From NCBI RefSeq assembly GCF_023243045.1, contig NZ_JALKFX010000013.1, positions 1 to 64,000 of the forward strand: DNA of 64,000 bases. Direction: 5' to 3'. Shown piece after piece: positions 26,945 to 34,818 of this stretch. Under the pieces are notes generated by a model, which worked only from the letters and a program-made list of their open reading frames with translations, ran no database searches and had not been told where the DNA came from. Position 1 is the stretch's first letter, and each line of letters begins with the position of its first letter. The position numbers and the translations under genes were made by a program. The stretch comes from Frankia sp. AgB32 (GTDB lineage: Bacteria > Actinomycetota > Actinomycetes > Frankiales > Frankiaceae).

Positions 26945-27205
26945 TCACTGTCTCCCAGGGATCTCTGACGTCGTAATCTTCTGCAGGCTCCCTATCTGCT
27001 CCAGCGCGGTGTGCAGGACATCCATCTTCCACACCTTCGCCACCGAAGAGTAGGCCGAGGCGACATAGTCGTCAGCAATCACTCCCGGGTCGAAGAGCTG
27101 GGGGGTGACCTCGGTGACCACCTGGCCGAGCTTCTCGAAATCGATGGCGCCGCTTTCCTTGACTCGCAACAGAAGCTCTCGGTGGGTTTCGCTCATCTCG
27201 GGCAT
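26945..27205 (-). CDS. small hypothetical protein paired with the DUF6895-like gene
   Basis: An 86-residue protein, MPEMSETHRELLLRVKESGAIDFEKLGQVV, ending near SLQKITTSEIPGRQ. It has no recognisable domain, signal peptide or membrane segment. The ATG at 27205 has GGGGAG 6 nt upstream. Its stop abuts the start of the next gene, so the pair is translationally coupled. Like its partner it is poorer in GC than the surroundings. It could be a leader, partner or substrate of the larger protein. The sequence does not decide. Confidence 0.6.
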   Translation of the reverse strand: MPEMSETHRELLLRVKESGAIDFEKLGQVVTEVTPQLFDPGVIADDYVASAYSSVAKVWKMDVLHTALEQIGSLQKITTSEIPGRQ

Positions 27206-27709
27206 GCCACACTCCCCGTCACAAGAGGCAAGCTATTGGACGACGTTGTACCACGTCCATCGAGATCCTGCAATCCGACATAACTGCGCCGCCGTTTCCC
27301 GGGGCTGCGGAAAAGTTGCTTCATAGCAATTCAGAAATGGACTCGGCGGCAGCCCTCGCCGGACCAGCCGTAGACCCGACGCAGCAGGTCTGCCACCGGC
27401 CGGCCGCCGCAGGCGAGCCCGGCCGAAGGGCGAAACCGATGTAGTCGATGGGCAGGCCTGCGGCGGCGTGGACGGTCCCCTCCGCATCGCATAGTCCGGA
27501 GGGATTCGCGGCTAAATCAGCGCATAGACCTTTTCGTCCGATTGCAGGCATTTAAGGCTGTCACCCCGAACGACGGCGGCACCAGCCACCACGCAAACCC
27601 CGGCGTCGATAGCTACCCGCGGTAGTGGCGGGGCCAGCGCTCGGCGCTGATCCGGATCATGATCCTGCGGGCCCGCGGGCCGGGGCGGCTGAGACCCGGG
27701 GTGGTCATG
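27206..27709. other. intergenic region without a convincing gene
   Basis: 504 nt between the low-GC cassette and the next gene. Base composition rises from AT-richer near 27206-27340 to GC-rich after 27350, so the edge of the acquired cassette probably lies near 27340. A 76-residue frame on the minus strand at 27321-27551 has no start site or family pattern and is not called. A near-palindrome CTACCCGCGGTAG lies near 27614. Confidence 0.4.
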
Positions 27710-28126
27710 TCACGCCCGCTGGAGCGCGCCGGTGGTGATGAAGATGCCGCGTTTGCGAAACGACAACGGCGACTCGACCAGCGCCCGGGGATGCAGGCCC
27801 TTCAGTGCGGTGACGAACCACCAGGGCATCGCTTCGGGCGCGGGGTCGCGCACCCAGCGGGGGGCAGGCCAGCCGTCCCGCCGGGCGAGATGCTCCCCGA
27901 GCGCGGCGAAGGCGGCATCCACGCGCCGGTCGCCGGATGGCTGTGGACGGTCGGCCCACATTGCCTGTGCCGCGTCAGGGGCCTGGTTGCGCTGGAGGCT
28001 GGTGTAGTCGTCGAGCAGCTGGACGATGGCATGCCGCCAGACGTCCTGGCGACGGGCGTCGGCCGAAATCATGCCGGCTGCAACGGAGGCGGCGTCCACG
28101 GTCCGGAAGGCACGCAACGGGTCCAC
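27710..28126 (-). CDS. hypothetical protein, conserved in actinobacteria
   Basis: A 138-residue protein with DVWRHAIVQLLDDYTSLQR, WPAPRWVRDPAPEAMPWWFVTALKGLHPRALVESPLSFRKRGIFITTGALQRA. I recall this C-terminal block (PAW-DP, a WF segment, SPxxFRRRGI) from small actinobacterial proteins, some with an upstream HTH and some beside nucleotidyltransferase genes, but I cannot name the family. An in-frame stop lies 24 nt before the GTG at 28126, so either the protein starts here or an upstream domain has been lost. It is divergent from the DUF2399-like gene at 28183. Confidence 0.5.
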   Translation of the reverse strand: MDPLRAFRTVDAASVAAGMISADARRQDVWRHAIVQLLDDYTSLQRNQAPDAAQAMWADRPQPSGDRRVDAAFAALGEHLARRDGWPAPRWVRDPAPEAMPWWFVTALKGLHPRALVESPLSFRKRGIFITTGALQRA

Positions 28127-28182
28127 GTCCCCGCAGTACGCGGCGGTTCATACCTTCAGCGGATCGGATACGCGGAAACACC

Positions 28183-29160
28183 GTGAGCTCGCGCCGGCCG
28201 GCTGTCGCTGCGGCCAGCCATGCCGACACGGAACATCTGTCTGATTCTGTAGATAATGCTTCGATCGACGCGATCATTGCATATCGTTCCAGGCCAGTGA
28301 GGTTACCTGAAAAGCCGTTGCCCGGGTGCCCCCCAGGTGATCTGTCGATCTCGATTCCGCCCTCAATGCGAGGCGCGGGAGAAGACCGCCGCGACGCCGT
28401 CGCCCTGCTCGAGAACATCGGCCGGGATCGGGCGATCAGCGTCGTCGGCGCCCCGCAGGACGACATGGAGCGGTACGCGATCGGCGCGTCCAGCCTCTAC
28501 ATCGAGCTGCGTCGCCCGTCCGACGTCATGCCGTACAACCAGGCGCCGGTCGTCATCGGCAGCGAGGCCGACGCCGCCCGGGTGCAGCCGCTCGCCGACC
28601 GGATGACGTCGTTCCAGCCGCAACCGCAGACAAGACCGGACACCGACCCCGCCGAGGGCAGGACCCACGACTCTCCTCGCGCGTTCGTGCAGAGAGTCGC
28701 GGGCGACACGAAAGCCCGCGACGACGTGCGCCACCTGCTGGCCGTCTCCGGACCCGACGGCGTCCTGCTGGTCGTGGAGAACCGGCAGGCGGCCGAAACG
28801 GTCTGCGGCACCCGACCGGACCTGCCGGTCGTCTGGTGCCACGGGCAGCCACCGTCCGCCGTCGTGTCGTTGATCGTCCAGGCGGCGCGGCAGACCGCCG
28901 CGGTGGTCATCTGCGCGGACGCCGACCTCGGCGGCGTCCACATCACCGCCCACATCACCGCCCACATCCACGACAGCCTGCCGCCGGCCACCACGGTCCA
29001 CGTCATAGACGTCGGCACGGTGCCGCACGACGAGGGCCGCCGCTTCAACACCCACCTCCCCAGCACCTTCAGCAGCTCGCGCCCCCCCGAGCGAGCCACT
29101 TCAACCGACCAGAATCCGGAAGTTACGCACTGCACGTTTCATTCCCTCGAGCAAATTTAA
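28183..29160 (+). CDS. orphan DUF2399/Toprim-like protein, JetD C-terminus relative
   Basis: A 325-residue frame. Residues about 190-280 read LAVSGPDGVLLVVENRQAAETVC, LPVVWCHGQPPSAVVSLIVQAARQ and VVICADADLGGVHITAHI. The order Glu-Asn, G-x-P, Asp-x-Asp-x-Gly-Gly is the same as in the Toprim domain of JetD (CENP, SGMP, DFDWGG). The acidic residues are kept. The N-terminal half (PPSMRGAGEDRRDAVALLENIGRDRAISVVGAPQDDMERYAIGASSLYIELRRP) is not the JetD N-terminus. The GTG at 28183 is the best start but its ribosome site is weak. It may be a nuclease of another system or a gene remnant. Its usual partners are not in the window. Confidence 0.6.
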   Translation: MSSRRPAVAAASHADTEHLSDSVDNASIDAIIAYRSRPVRLPEKPLPGCPPGDLSISIPPSMRGAGEDRRDAVALLENIGRDRAISVVGAPQDDMERYAIGASSLYIELRRPSDVMPYNQAPVVIGSEADAARVQPLADRMTSFQPQPQTRPDTDPAEGRTHDSPRAFVQRVAGDTKARDDVRHLLAVSGPDGVLLVVENRQAAETVCGTRPDLPVVWCHGQPPSAVVSLIVQAARQTAAVVICADADLGGVHITAHITAHIHDSLPPATTVHVIDVGTVPHDEGRRFNTHLPSTFSSSRPPERATSTDQNPEVTHCTFHSLEQI

Positions 29161-29252
29161 CATTGCACCTGGTTGACCGATGTTTGGCCAGCCGGTGCAT
29201 TCAGGCAAAAGCCGGGATGGGAGGATGCCCAGCAAATTCGAGGGGAGATCAT

Positions 29253-31013
29253 GTGACTCAGACCGGACCCGATGGGGGAAGCGCTGCGGACGTCCGCGAG
29301 GTCACCACATTGTCGGCGGAGCCGGAGCTTCCCCTGCGCCCATCGATGGCCCCGACGGGCACCGCGGTACCCACTCGGCCCGCGGTACCCGCAGTGCCCG
29401 CGCAGGTTTCCGCGGCCGGTACCGGTGCTGTCCACGGGCGTCCGTCCGCGTCGGCACCGCTGGCGGACGAGGACGCCTACCTGCGGGTACCCGCAGGTAG
29501 GCTCACTGCTCTCGCCGGGCCCGCCCTCGCGATAGCCGTCGTCGTGATCGGGGCGGTGTACCTGGCCTGGCGGGCCGGCGGCCTGAGCGGCACCGGTGTG
29601 GCCGGCCACCTGTTCTACGCCGCAGAGGTCGCAAGCTATCTCACGATCGTGTGGACGGCGGTGATGACCGCCCGGATCCGGCCGGGACTCGTGCGCCGCG
29701 CGCCCGCACCCGTGGGCACACTTGACGTGTTCGTCACCGTCTGCGGTGAGCCGGCGGACATCGTCGAGGCAACGCTGCGAGCGGCCATGGCGATCGACTA
29801 TCCGCACCGCACCTATGTTCTCAACGACGGCCGCATCGCCCGGCGGGACAACTGGCGCGAGATCGACGAGCTGGCCGCCCGGCTCGGGCTGACCTGTTTC
29901 ACCCGGACGGACGGGCCGAAGGGCAAGGCCGCGAACCTGAACCACGCCTTCGCCCGCACCGACGCCCAGGCCATCATGACGCTGGATGCCGACCACATCG
30001 CCGTCCCCGACCTGGCCGAGCGCGTCCTCGGTTATCTCCGTGTTCCGGCGGTGGGATTCGTCTGCACCGAGCAGCGTTTCGACGTGGGCCGCCACGACGT
30101 CCTCAACAATGCCGAGCCGATGCTCTACCGGGCGATACAGCCGGCGAAGGATCGCGACGGGGCGGCGAGCTCCTGCGGAAACGGCACCCTGTACCGACGG
30201 GCGGCGCTGGAGTCCGTCGGCGGATTCAGTGAATGGAACATCGTCGAGGACCTGCACACCTCCTATGAGCTGCACGCCGGCGGCTGGCGCAGCGTCTACC
30301 ACCCGGAGCCGGTGTCGGTCGGCATCGCACCGGCGACCGCCGCCGAGTACGCACGCCAGCGCAGCCGCTGGGCGATGGACGGGCTGCGCCTGCTGCTGTT
30401 CGACAACCCGCTGCGCAAGTCGGGGCTCACCGGCTGGCAGCGCGCGCACTACCTGCACACCGGCATCGGCTATCTGGTGGCGTGCGCGCAGATGATGTTC
30501 CTGCTCGGCCCGCCGCTGAGCGCCGTCGGCGGCATCCAGCTCGGCGCCGGTGTCTCGCTGACGTCCTACATGCTGCACGCGCTGCCGTACCTGGCGGGAT
30601 CGACGCTGATCGTCGCCCACCACGCCGGCCTGCGCGGCGCGCACCGGACGATCGCCAGCACCCTGTTCAACGCGCCGCTGTACGCGCTGGCGTTCGTCCG
30701 CGTCGTGCTCTCCGGCCGACCCGAGGCCGGAACCACCGCGAAGACCGCACTGCCGCGGATGTCGATCCTCCTGCTCCCCCAGGCCCTGTTCGCCGCCGCG
30801 CTGATCGCCACCATCGTCGTGATCGGGCTCGACCCGGAACCGGCCGACCTCTCCGCTCTGGTGTGGGCGGGGGCGCTGCTGGCAATGATCGCCGGTCCGC
30901 TGTCCGCGATCTCGCGGCGTCCATCGCTGGCCGAACGGGTCCAGCTGCCCATCCGCGCGACCATCGCGACGGCGGTCCTCGGCCTCGCCGCGACCGCCCT
31001 GCTCACCGGCTGA
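29253..31013 (+). CDS. family 2 glycosyltransferase, cellulose synthase-like membrane protein
   Basis: A 586-residue polysaccharide synthase. The N-terminal Pro/Ala-rich cytoplasmic segment is followed by two membrane helices (LAGPALAIAVVVIGAVYLAW and YLTIVWTAVMTARI). The GT2 domain starts at DVFVTVCGEPADIVEATL and has TLDADH (D,D motif), a later VEDLHTSYEL (the TED-like Asp) and QRSRWAMDG (Q/RxxRW). At least five C-terminal helices follow. Catalytic residues are intact. It should transfer sugar from a nucleotide sugar to a growing chain at the membrane. The GTG at 29253 has AGGGGAG 5 nt upstream. No operon partner is evident, although a methyltransferase follows 44 nt later. The coding sequence contains a perfect palindrome at 29475-29502. 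Confidence 0.88.
   Translation: MTQTGPDGGSAADVREVTTLSAEPELPLRPSMAPTGTAVPTRPAVPAVPAQVSAAGTGAVHGRPSASAPLADEDAYLRVPAGRLTALAGPALAIAVVVIGAVYLAWRAGGLSGTGVAGHLFYAAEVASYLTIVWTAVMTARIRPGLVRRAPAPVGTLDVFVTVCGEPADIVEATLRAAMAIDYPHRTYVLNDGRIARRDNWREIDELAARLGLTCFTRTDGPKGKAANLNHAFARTDAQAIMTLDADHIAVPDLAERVLGYLRVPAVGFVCTEQRFDVGRHDVLNNAEPMLYRAIQPAKDRDGAASSCGNGTLYRRAALESVGGFSEWNIVEDLHTSYELHAGGWRSVYHPEPVSVGIAPATAAEYARQRSRWAMDGLRLLLFDNPLRKSGLTGWQRAHYLHTGIGYLVACAQMMFLLGPPLSAVGGIQLGAGVSLTSYMLHALPYLAGSTLIVAHHAGLRGAHRTIASTLFNAPLYALAFVRVVLSGRPEAGTTAKTALPRMSILLLPQALFAAALIATIVVIGLDPEPADLSALVWAGALLAMIAGPLSAISRRPSLAERVQLPIRATIATAVLGLAATALLTG
29475..29502. repeat. 28-bp perfect palindrome inside the glycosyltransferase gene
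   Basis: GCCTACCTGCGGGT at 29475-29488 is followed directly by its exact reverse complement at 29489-29502, with no spacer. The translation is Ala-Tyr-Leu-Arg-Val-Pro-Ala-Gly-Arg just before the first membrane helix. Copies of CGCGGTACCC occur about 100 bp upstream (near 29365-29390), so the GGTACC core recurs. It could be a regulator site within the coding region, a hairpin in the mRNA, or the scar of a small mobile repeat. Confidence 0.9.
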
Positions 31014-31057
31014 CCAGCAGAATGGATCCCGCCGCGGCCTGCCGATGAGGAGTCGAG

Positions 31058-31672
31058 ATGGGTTTCTATGACGACCAGGTCCTGCCCCGGATTGTCGATC
31101 TCGCGCTCGGCAGGCCGATGGAGGAGGTGCGGGCGCGCGTCGCGGCCGGGCTGTCCGGCGAGGTCCTGGAGATCGGGTTCGGGTCGGGACGCAACCTTCC
31201 GCACCTCCCGGCCGGAGTCACCCGCCTGCTCGCCGTCGAGCCCGCCGCCGGCGGGCGCAAGCTCGCGGCGCCCCGCATCGCCGCGGCGCCCTGCACCGTC
31301 GAGTTCGTCGGCCTCGACGGCCAGGAGCTGAGCCTCGCGGACGCGTCGGTCGATCATGTCCTCACCACCTGGACGTTGTGCACCATCCCCGACACCGGGC
31401 GGGCGCTGCGCGAGATCCACCGGGTGCTGCGGCCCGGCGGCACCCTGCACTTCACCGAACACGGCCGCTCACCCAGACCCACCGTCGCCCGCTGGCAGGA
31501 CCGGCTCACCCCCGCCTGGAGCAGGCTCGCTGGAGGCTGCCAGCTCAACCGCCAGATCGACGACCTGATCGAGAAGTCCGGCCTGACCCTCGAATCCGCC
31601 CGGACATACCCGATGAACGGCACAGCCCAGATCGGCTTCGCCTACGAGGGCATCGCCTCGAAACCAGACTGA
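31058..31672 (+). CDS. class I SAM-dependent methyltransferase
   Basis: A 204-residue methyltransferase of the Methyltransf_11 type: motif I EVLEIGFGSGRNLPHL (35-50), the acidic turn LAVEPAA, DASVDHVLTTWTLCTIPD (motif IV region) and LREIHRVLRPGGTLHFTEHG (motif post-I). Closest in feel to METTL7/phospholipid methyltransferase-like proteins, starting MGFYDDQVLPRIVDLAL. The substrate is unknown. The ATG has GAGGAG 6 nt upstream. It follows the glycosyltransferase by 44 nt and could be co-transcribed with it. Confidence 0.88.
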   Translation: MGFYDDQVLPRIVDLALGRPMEEVRARVAAGLSGEVLEIGFGSGRNLPHLPAGVTRLLAVEPAAGGRKLAAPRIAAAPCTVEFVGLDGQELSLADASVDHVLTTWTLCTIPDTGRALREIHRVLRPGGTLHFTEHGRSPRPTVARWQDRLTPAWSRLAGGCQLNRQIDDLIEKSGLTLESARTYPMNGTAQIGFAYEGIASKPD

Positions 31673-31692
31673 CCCCGCGAGGGCGAAGGCAG

Positions 31693-31760
31693 ACCTTCAC
31701 CGACCACCTCGGGGACACCCCCGCCCGGGCCGAACGTGGACACCGTCGTGGCGTCGGTGA
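31693..31760 (+). pseudogene. 3' relic of a SAM methyltransferase gene
   Basis: The plus strand reads TFTDHLGDTP and, after a one-base shift, PPGPNVDTVVASVS. The intact methyltransferase at 48166-49152 has TFTDHLGDLPPGPDVDTVVDAEW at its C-terminus. The match in both residues and bases shows that a relative of that gene once ended here. The rest of the 295-nt gap (31673-31967) shows nothing else recognisable apart from the promoter side of the next gene. Confidence 0.6.
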
Positions 31761-31967
31761 GCGTCCCGTCGAAGGCGCAGCGGGCCTGGTCGAGTCGGCC
31801 GGCGGGGGCGAGAGCCGGCACGCGGCGGAAGGTGCGCAGGCGCAACCTGCGTGGGTTGTGTTCCCGTACAGCTGGGCGACAGCTAAAGGCCAGGTCATAG
31901 AGCTGTGCGCCCGCTACGTTCCAGCGCTAGGTCCGACGGGGGTCGGACAGAGGGGACCTACCTGTAG

Positions 31968-33158
31968 ATGCGTAAATCACTTTTCGCCGTGGGGGCCGCC
32001 GCCGCGCTCGCGGCGTTCACCGCACTTCCGGCCGCCGCGGCCGGTCCGCCGGCCGATCCGGGTGCGCTCACGCTCGCCGTGTACGGCGACGCACCGTACG
32101 GCACCACGCCGACGGACAACTCCGAGTTCCTCGCCACTCCGGCGTTCATCAACTCGATCAACTCCGACCCGGCCGTCGACCTGGCCGTGCACGTCGGGGA
32201 CATCCACTCGGGCAAGCAGTACTGCACCGCCCAGTACGACCAGTCGGTCGCCCAGCTCTGGCAGCAGTACACGGTGCCGCTGGTCTACACCCCGGGCGAC
32301 AACGAATGGAGCGACTGCCACAAGGCGGGCGAGGGCGGCGGCACCTACGACCCGACCACCGGGAAGATCAGGTATGTGACCGACCCGGCCACCGGCCAGC
32401 CGGTCGACTACGCCGGCGGCGACCCGGTCGCGAACCTCGCGCTCGTGCGCTCGCTGTTCTTCCCGAGCGCCGGGAAGACCCTCGGCAGCGGCAAGCTGCC
32501 CGTCCAGTCACAGGCCAAGGAGTACGACCCGGCGTTCCCCGCGGACGCGCAGTACGTCGAGAACGTGCTGTTCGAGCGGAAGGGCACGCTGTTCGTCACG
32601 CTGAACGTGCCGGGCGGCTCGAACAACGACGCCGACATCTGGTACGGCGCACCGACGACGAGCCCCGCGCAGACGCGGGAGGCCTCGGAACGCACCGCCG
32701 CCGACCTGCGTTGGCTCGACCACGCGTTCACCCAGGCCCGCCAGAACGGCGACACCTCGGTCGTCGTCTACGAGCAGGCCGACATGTGGGACATCGACGG
32801 CAAGAGCCCGGCGCACCTGACCAACTACGAGCCGCTGGTCTCCAGCATTGCGTCGCACACGACCGCGTTCGGCAAGCCCGTTCTGCTGATCAACGGTGAC
32901 TCGCACGTCTACAAGTCGGACAACCCGCTCTCGCCGACCGCCCCGTGCGTCACCGAGTCCGCTGCCGGCGAGGTCAGCTGCGCGAACGAGTCCTCCGCAC
33001 ACCCCGGGTACGACGTGGCGAACTTCCACCGGATCGTCGTGCACGGCAGCACGTTCCCGCTCGAATGGCTCAAGCTGACCGTGCAGCCCAGCGCGAACCA
33101 CCCGGCGGGCGCCAACGCGTTCGGCCCGTTCGCCTGGCAGCGCCAGCCGCAGGCCTGA
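31968..33158 (+). CDS. secreted metallophosphoesterase-like protein
   Basis: A 396-residue exported protein. The signal peptide is MRKSLFAVGAAAALAAFTALPAAAA, cleaved near residue 25. The mature part has calcineurin-type metal motifs: LAVYGDAPYG (D near the start), LAVHVGDIHSG (GD), YTPGDNEWSDC (GDN-E) and LLINGDSHVY (GDxH). These form a dinuclear metal site for phosphoester hydrolysis outside the cell. The substrate is unknown. The ATG at 31968 has GAGGGGA about 10 nt upstream. It stands alone between a relic and the convergent M56 gene. Confidence 0.82.
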   Translation: MRKSLFAVGAAAALAAFTALPAAAAGPPADPGALTLAVYGDAPYGTTPTDNSEFLATPAFINSINSDPAVDLAVHVGDIHSGKQYCTAQYDQSVAQLWQQYTVPLVYTPGDNEWSDCHKAGEGGGTYDPTTGKIRYVTDPATGQPVDYAGGDPVANLALVRSLFFPSAGKTLGSGKLPVQSQAKEYDPAFPADAQYVENVLFERKGTLFVTLNVPGGSNNDADIWYGAPTTSPAQTREASERTAADLRWLDHAFTQARQNGDTSVVVYEQADMWDIDGKSPAHLTNYEPLVSSIASHTTAFGKPVLLINGDSHVYKSDNPLSPTAPCVTESAAGEVSCANESSAHPGYDVANFHRIVVHGSTFPLEWLKLTVQPSANHPAGANAFGPFAWQRQPQA

Positions 33159-33269
33159 CCCACCCTGGCGGGGCCGGCGGCTACCCGCCACCGGCCCCGC
33201 CTTCCTGCGACGCAGGCGAGGAACAGCACAAGGCGTCCCCCGGCGACCGGCCGTGACCGGCATCGGAGG

Positions 33270-34196
33270 TCAGCGTCGGTGCGCGAACGTCGCCTGCGCG
33301 CGCTCGAACCGGCGTTCGGTCGCGTGGGAGGTGTCGACGGCGGCGCCCGCGGTGGCCAGGATGAGCGCGGCGAGTACCCCCGCCAGGACCGGCCGCGGTG
33401 TGGGCGGCGGCTGCTGCAACGCCCGTGCCCGATGGGCGAGGTCGGTGTGCACGGCGCCGAGTGCCGCGCTCGGCATTGTCACCGTGCCGGAGCGGGCGAG
33501 GCCGGCACGGGCGAGGGCCCGGACGGCGACACCGCGGTTGTTGCTGGTCGCGGCGGCGTCCTCGTCGGCCCAGCGTTCGACGGCGAGTCTGACGGCGGCC
33601 GCGGCGGACCGCAGCAGCGGGTTGGCGGCGGCGGCGAGGTCGGCGAGCTGGGTGTAGGCGTGGTGGCGGTGGTGCAGGTGGGAATGTTCGTGGGCGAGGA
33701 GCACACGGCGTTCGTCGGGGGGCAGCGCGCGCAGCATCGCGGTGGACACGACGATCCGACCGGTGAGACCGGGCACGGTGTAGGCGTCGGGACGGTCGTC
33801 GTCGACGATGACGAGGCCGGTGGGGGCAGATCCGAGTCGGCGGCAGGTGCGTTCGGCCGCGGCCAGGTCCAGCCCGACGGTGATGGTCCGGCGCAGGGCT
33901 GCGGCGAGCAGCCCGGCGACGGCGGCGGCCGGCAGCAGGCCGGTGGCGGCGGGCAGCGGGTCGTGGCCGCGGACGACGGTGGCCGACCAGTGCCCGACCG
34001 CGGCGAGCATGGGCATCGGGGCAAGCAGGGTGAAGGCCACGACCGCCAGGATGAAGCCGGTTGCCAGCGCGGTGACCAGGCTGGCGACGGTGAGCAACCT
34101 GGTGGCGGTGGCGGGTGGCAGCCGCCGGCCGAGCCAGCCGCCGCTGACGGCCAGCAGCACACTCATGACGAACGGGACGAGCGCGACGGCCGTCAT
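33270..34196 (-). CDS. M56-family membrane metallopeptidase (BlaR1/MecR1-like, no sensor domain)
   Basis: A 308-residue membrane protein with N-terminal helices (ALVPFVMSVLLAVSGGWL, LLTVASLVTALATGFILAVVAFTLLAP), a zinc site HEHSH at 169-173 (HExxH) after LPPDERRVLLA, and a final helix VLAGVLAALILATAGAAV. It lacks the beta-lactam-binding sensor of BlaR1. The ATG overlaps the stop of the BlaI gene (ATGA), so the pair is coupled. The peptidase is expected to inactivate the repressor when a signal is received. It probably controls the divergent ABC exporter. Confidence 0.88.
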   Translation of the reverse strand: MTAVALVPFVMSVLLAVSGGWLGRRLPPATATRLLTVASLVTALATGFILAVVAFTLLAPMPMLAAVGHWSATVVRGHDPLPAATGLLPAAAVAGLLAAALRRTITVGLDLAAAERTCRRLGSAPTGLVIVDDDRPDAYTVPGLTGRIVVSTAMLRALPPDERRVLLAHEHSHLHHRHHAYTQLADLAAAANPLLRSAAAAVRLAVERWADEDAAATSNNRGVAVRALARAGLARSGTVTMPSAALGAVHTDLAHRARALQQPPPTPRPVLAGVLAALILATAGAAVDTSHATERRFERAQATFAHRR

Positions 34197-34651
34197 CGCC
34201 GCGGCCCGCCATCCGCCCTGCCGGCACCAGCACTGTTCCCGTCGCCGTCGCCGGTGCCGGTGCCGTCGCCGTCGTCGGACCGGTGCGTGGTGAGGAGGTC
34301 GGCGAGGAGCTGTTCGTCCTCTGGTTGCAGGTCCGCGACGAACCGGGCGAGTGTCTCGGCCCGGTGGGTGCCGGCGCTGAGCAGGCGGGTCATCTGCCGG
34401 GCGGTGAGCGCGGCGTCCAGGGTGTCCGGGGCGGCGGCCGGCGCGTAGACGTAGGAGCGGCCCGCGGGCGCCCGGGTGAGGGCGCCCTTGTCGTGCAGAC
34501 GGGCGAGGGTGGTCATCACCGTGGTGTAGGCCAGCGGTTCGCCGAGTTCGGCGAGTGTCTCGGCCGGGGTGAGCGGTCGGCCGGCCGCGGCGATCGCGGC
34601 GAGCACCTCGCGTTCGAGCGTTCCGGGTTCGCGTCTGGGTTTCCTCGCCAC
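34193..34651 (-). CDS. BlaI/MecI/CopY-family repressor
   Basis: A 152-residue protein with the winged helix of BlaI: LEREVLAAIAAAGRPLTPAETLAELGEPLAYTTVMTTLARLHDKGALTRAPAGRSYVYAP, then the dimerisation helices (ALTARQMTRLLSAGTHRAETLARFVADLQPEDEQLLADLL). The last 25 residues are an Asp/Gly/Thr-rich tail. It should repress its own operon and the divergent ABC genes through the TACTA-type site at 34772-34798. It is encoded in front of the M56 peptidase with a 4-nt overlap. Confidence 0.9.
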   Translation of the reverse strand: MARKPRREPGTLEREVLAAIAAAGRPLTPAETLAELGEPLAYTTVMTTLARLHDKGALTRAPAGRSYVYAPAAAPDTLDAALTARQMTRLLSAGTHRAETLARFVADLQPEDEQLLADLLTTHRSDDGDGTGTGDGDGNSAGAGRADGGPRR

Positions 34652-34771
34652 CGCATCTCCTCCGCGCTACTACTGGCCTGATGGTACGAGAGGCCGAGCA
34701 GCCGACCTCGACGTGGCGCACCCGCCGCCACGCCAGCCGCTGCCAGCCCTGCACAGGTCCTCCCGCCCGAC

Positions 34772-34798
34772 CGTCTACTATTCGTCGAGTAGTAGACG
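34772..34798. promoter_or_regulatory. BlaI-type operator
   Basis: CGTCTACTA (34772-34780) and TAGTAGACG (34790-34798) are perfect inverted repeats separated by 9 nt. BlaI/MecI operators have the core TACTA/TAGTA. The site lies 21 nt before the ATG of the ABC gene and about 120 nt before the BlaI start. A further CTACTACTGG half site lies near 34667, next to the BlaI start. The two sites probably serve the two divergent promoters. Confidence 0.75.
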
Positions 34799-34818
34799 AC
34801 TGTTCGACGGGAGGACGG

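Noticed and set aside
27321-27551. A 76-codon minus-strand frame in the gap after the low-GC cassette
   Set aside because: No ribosome site and no family pattern.
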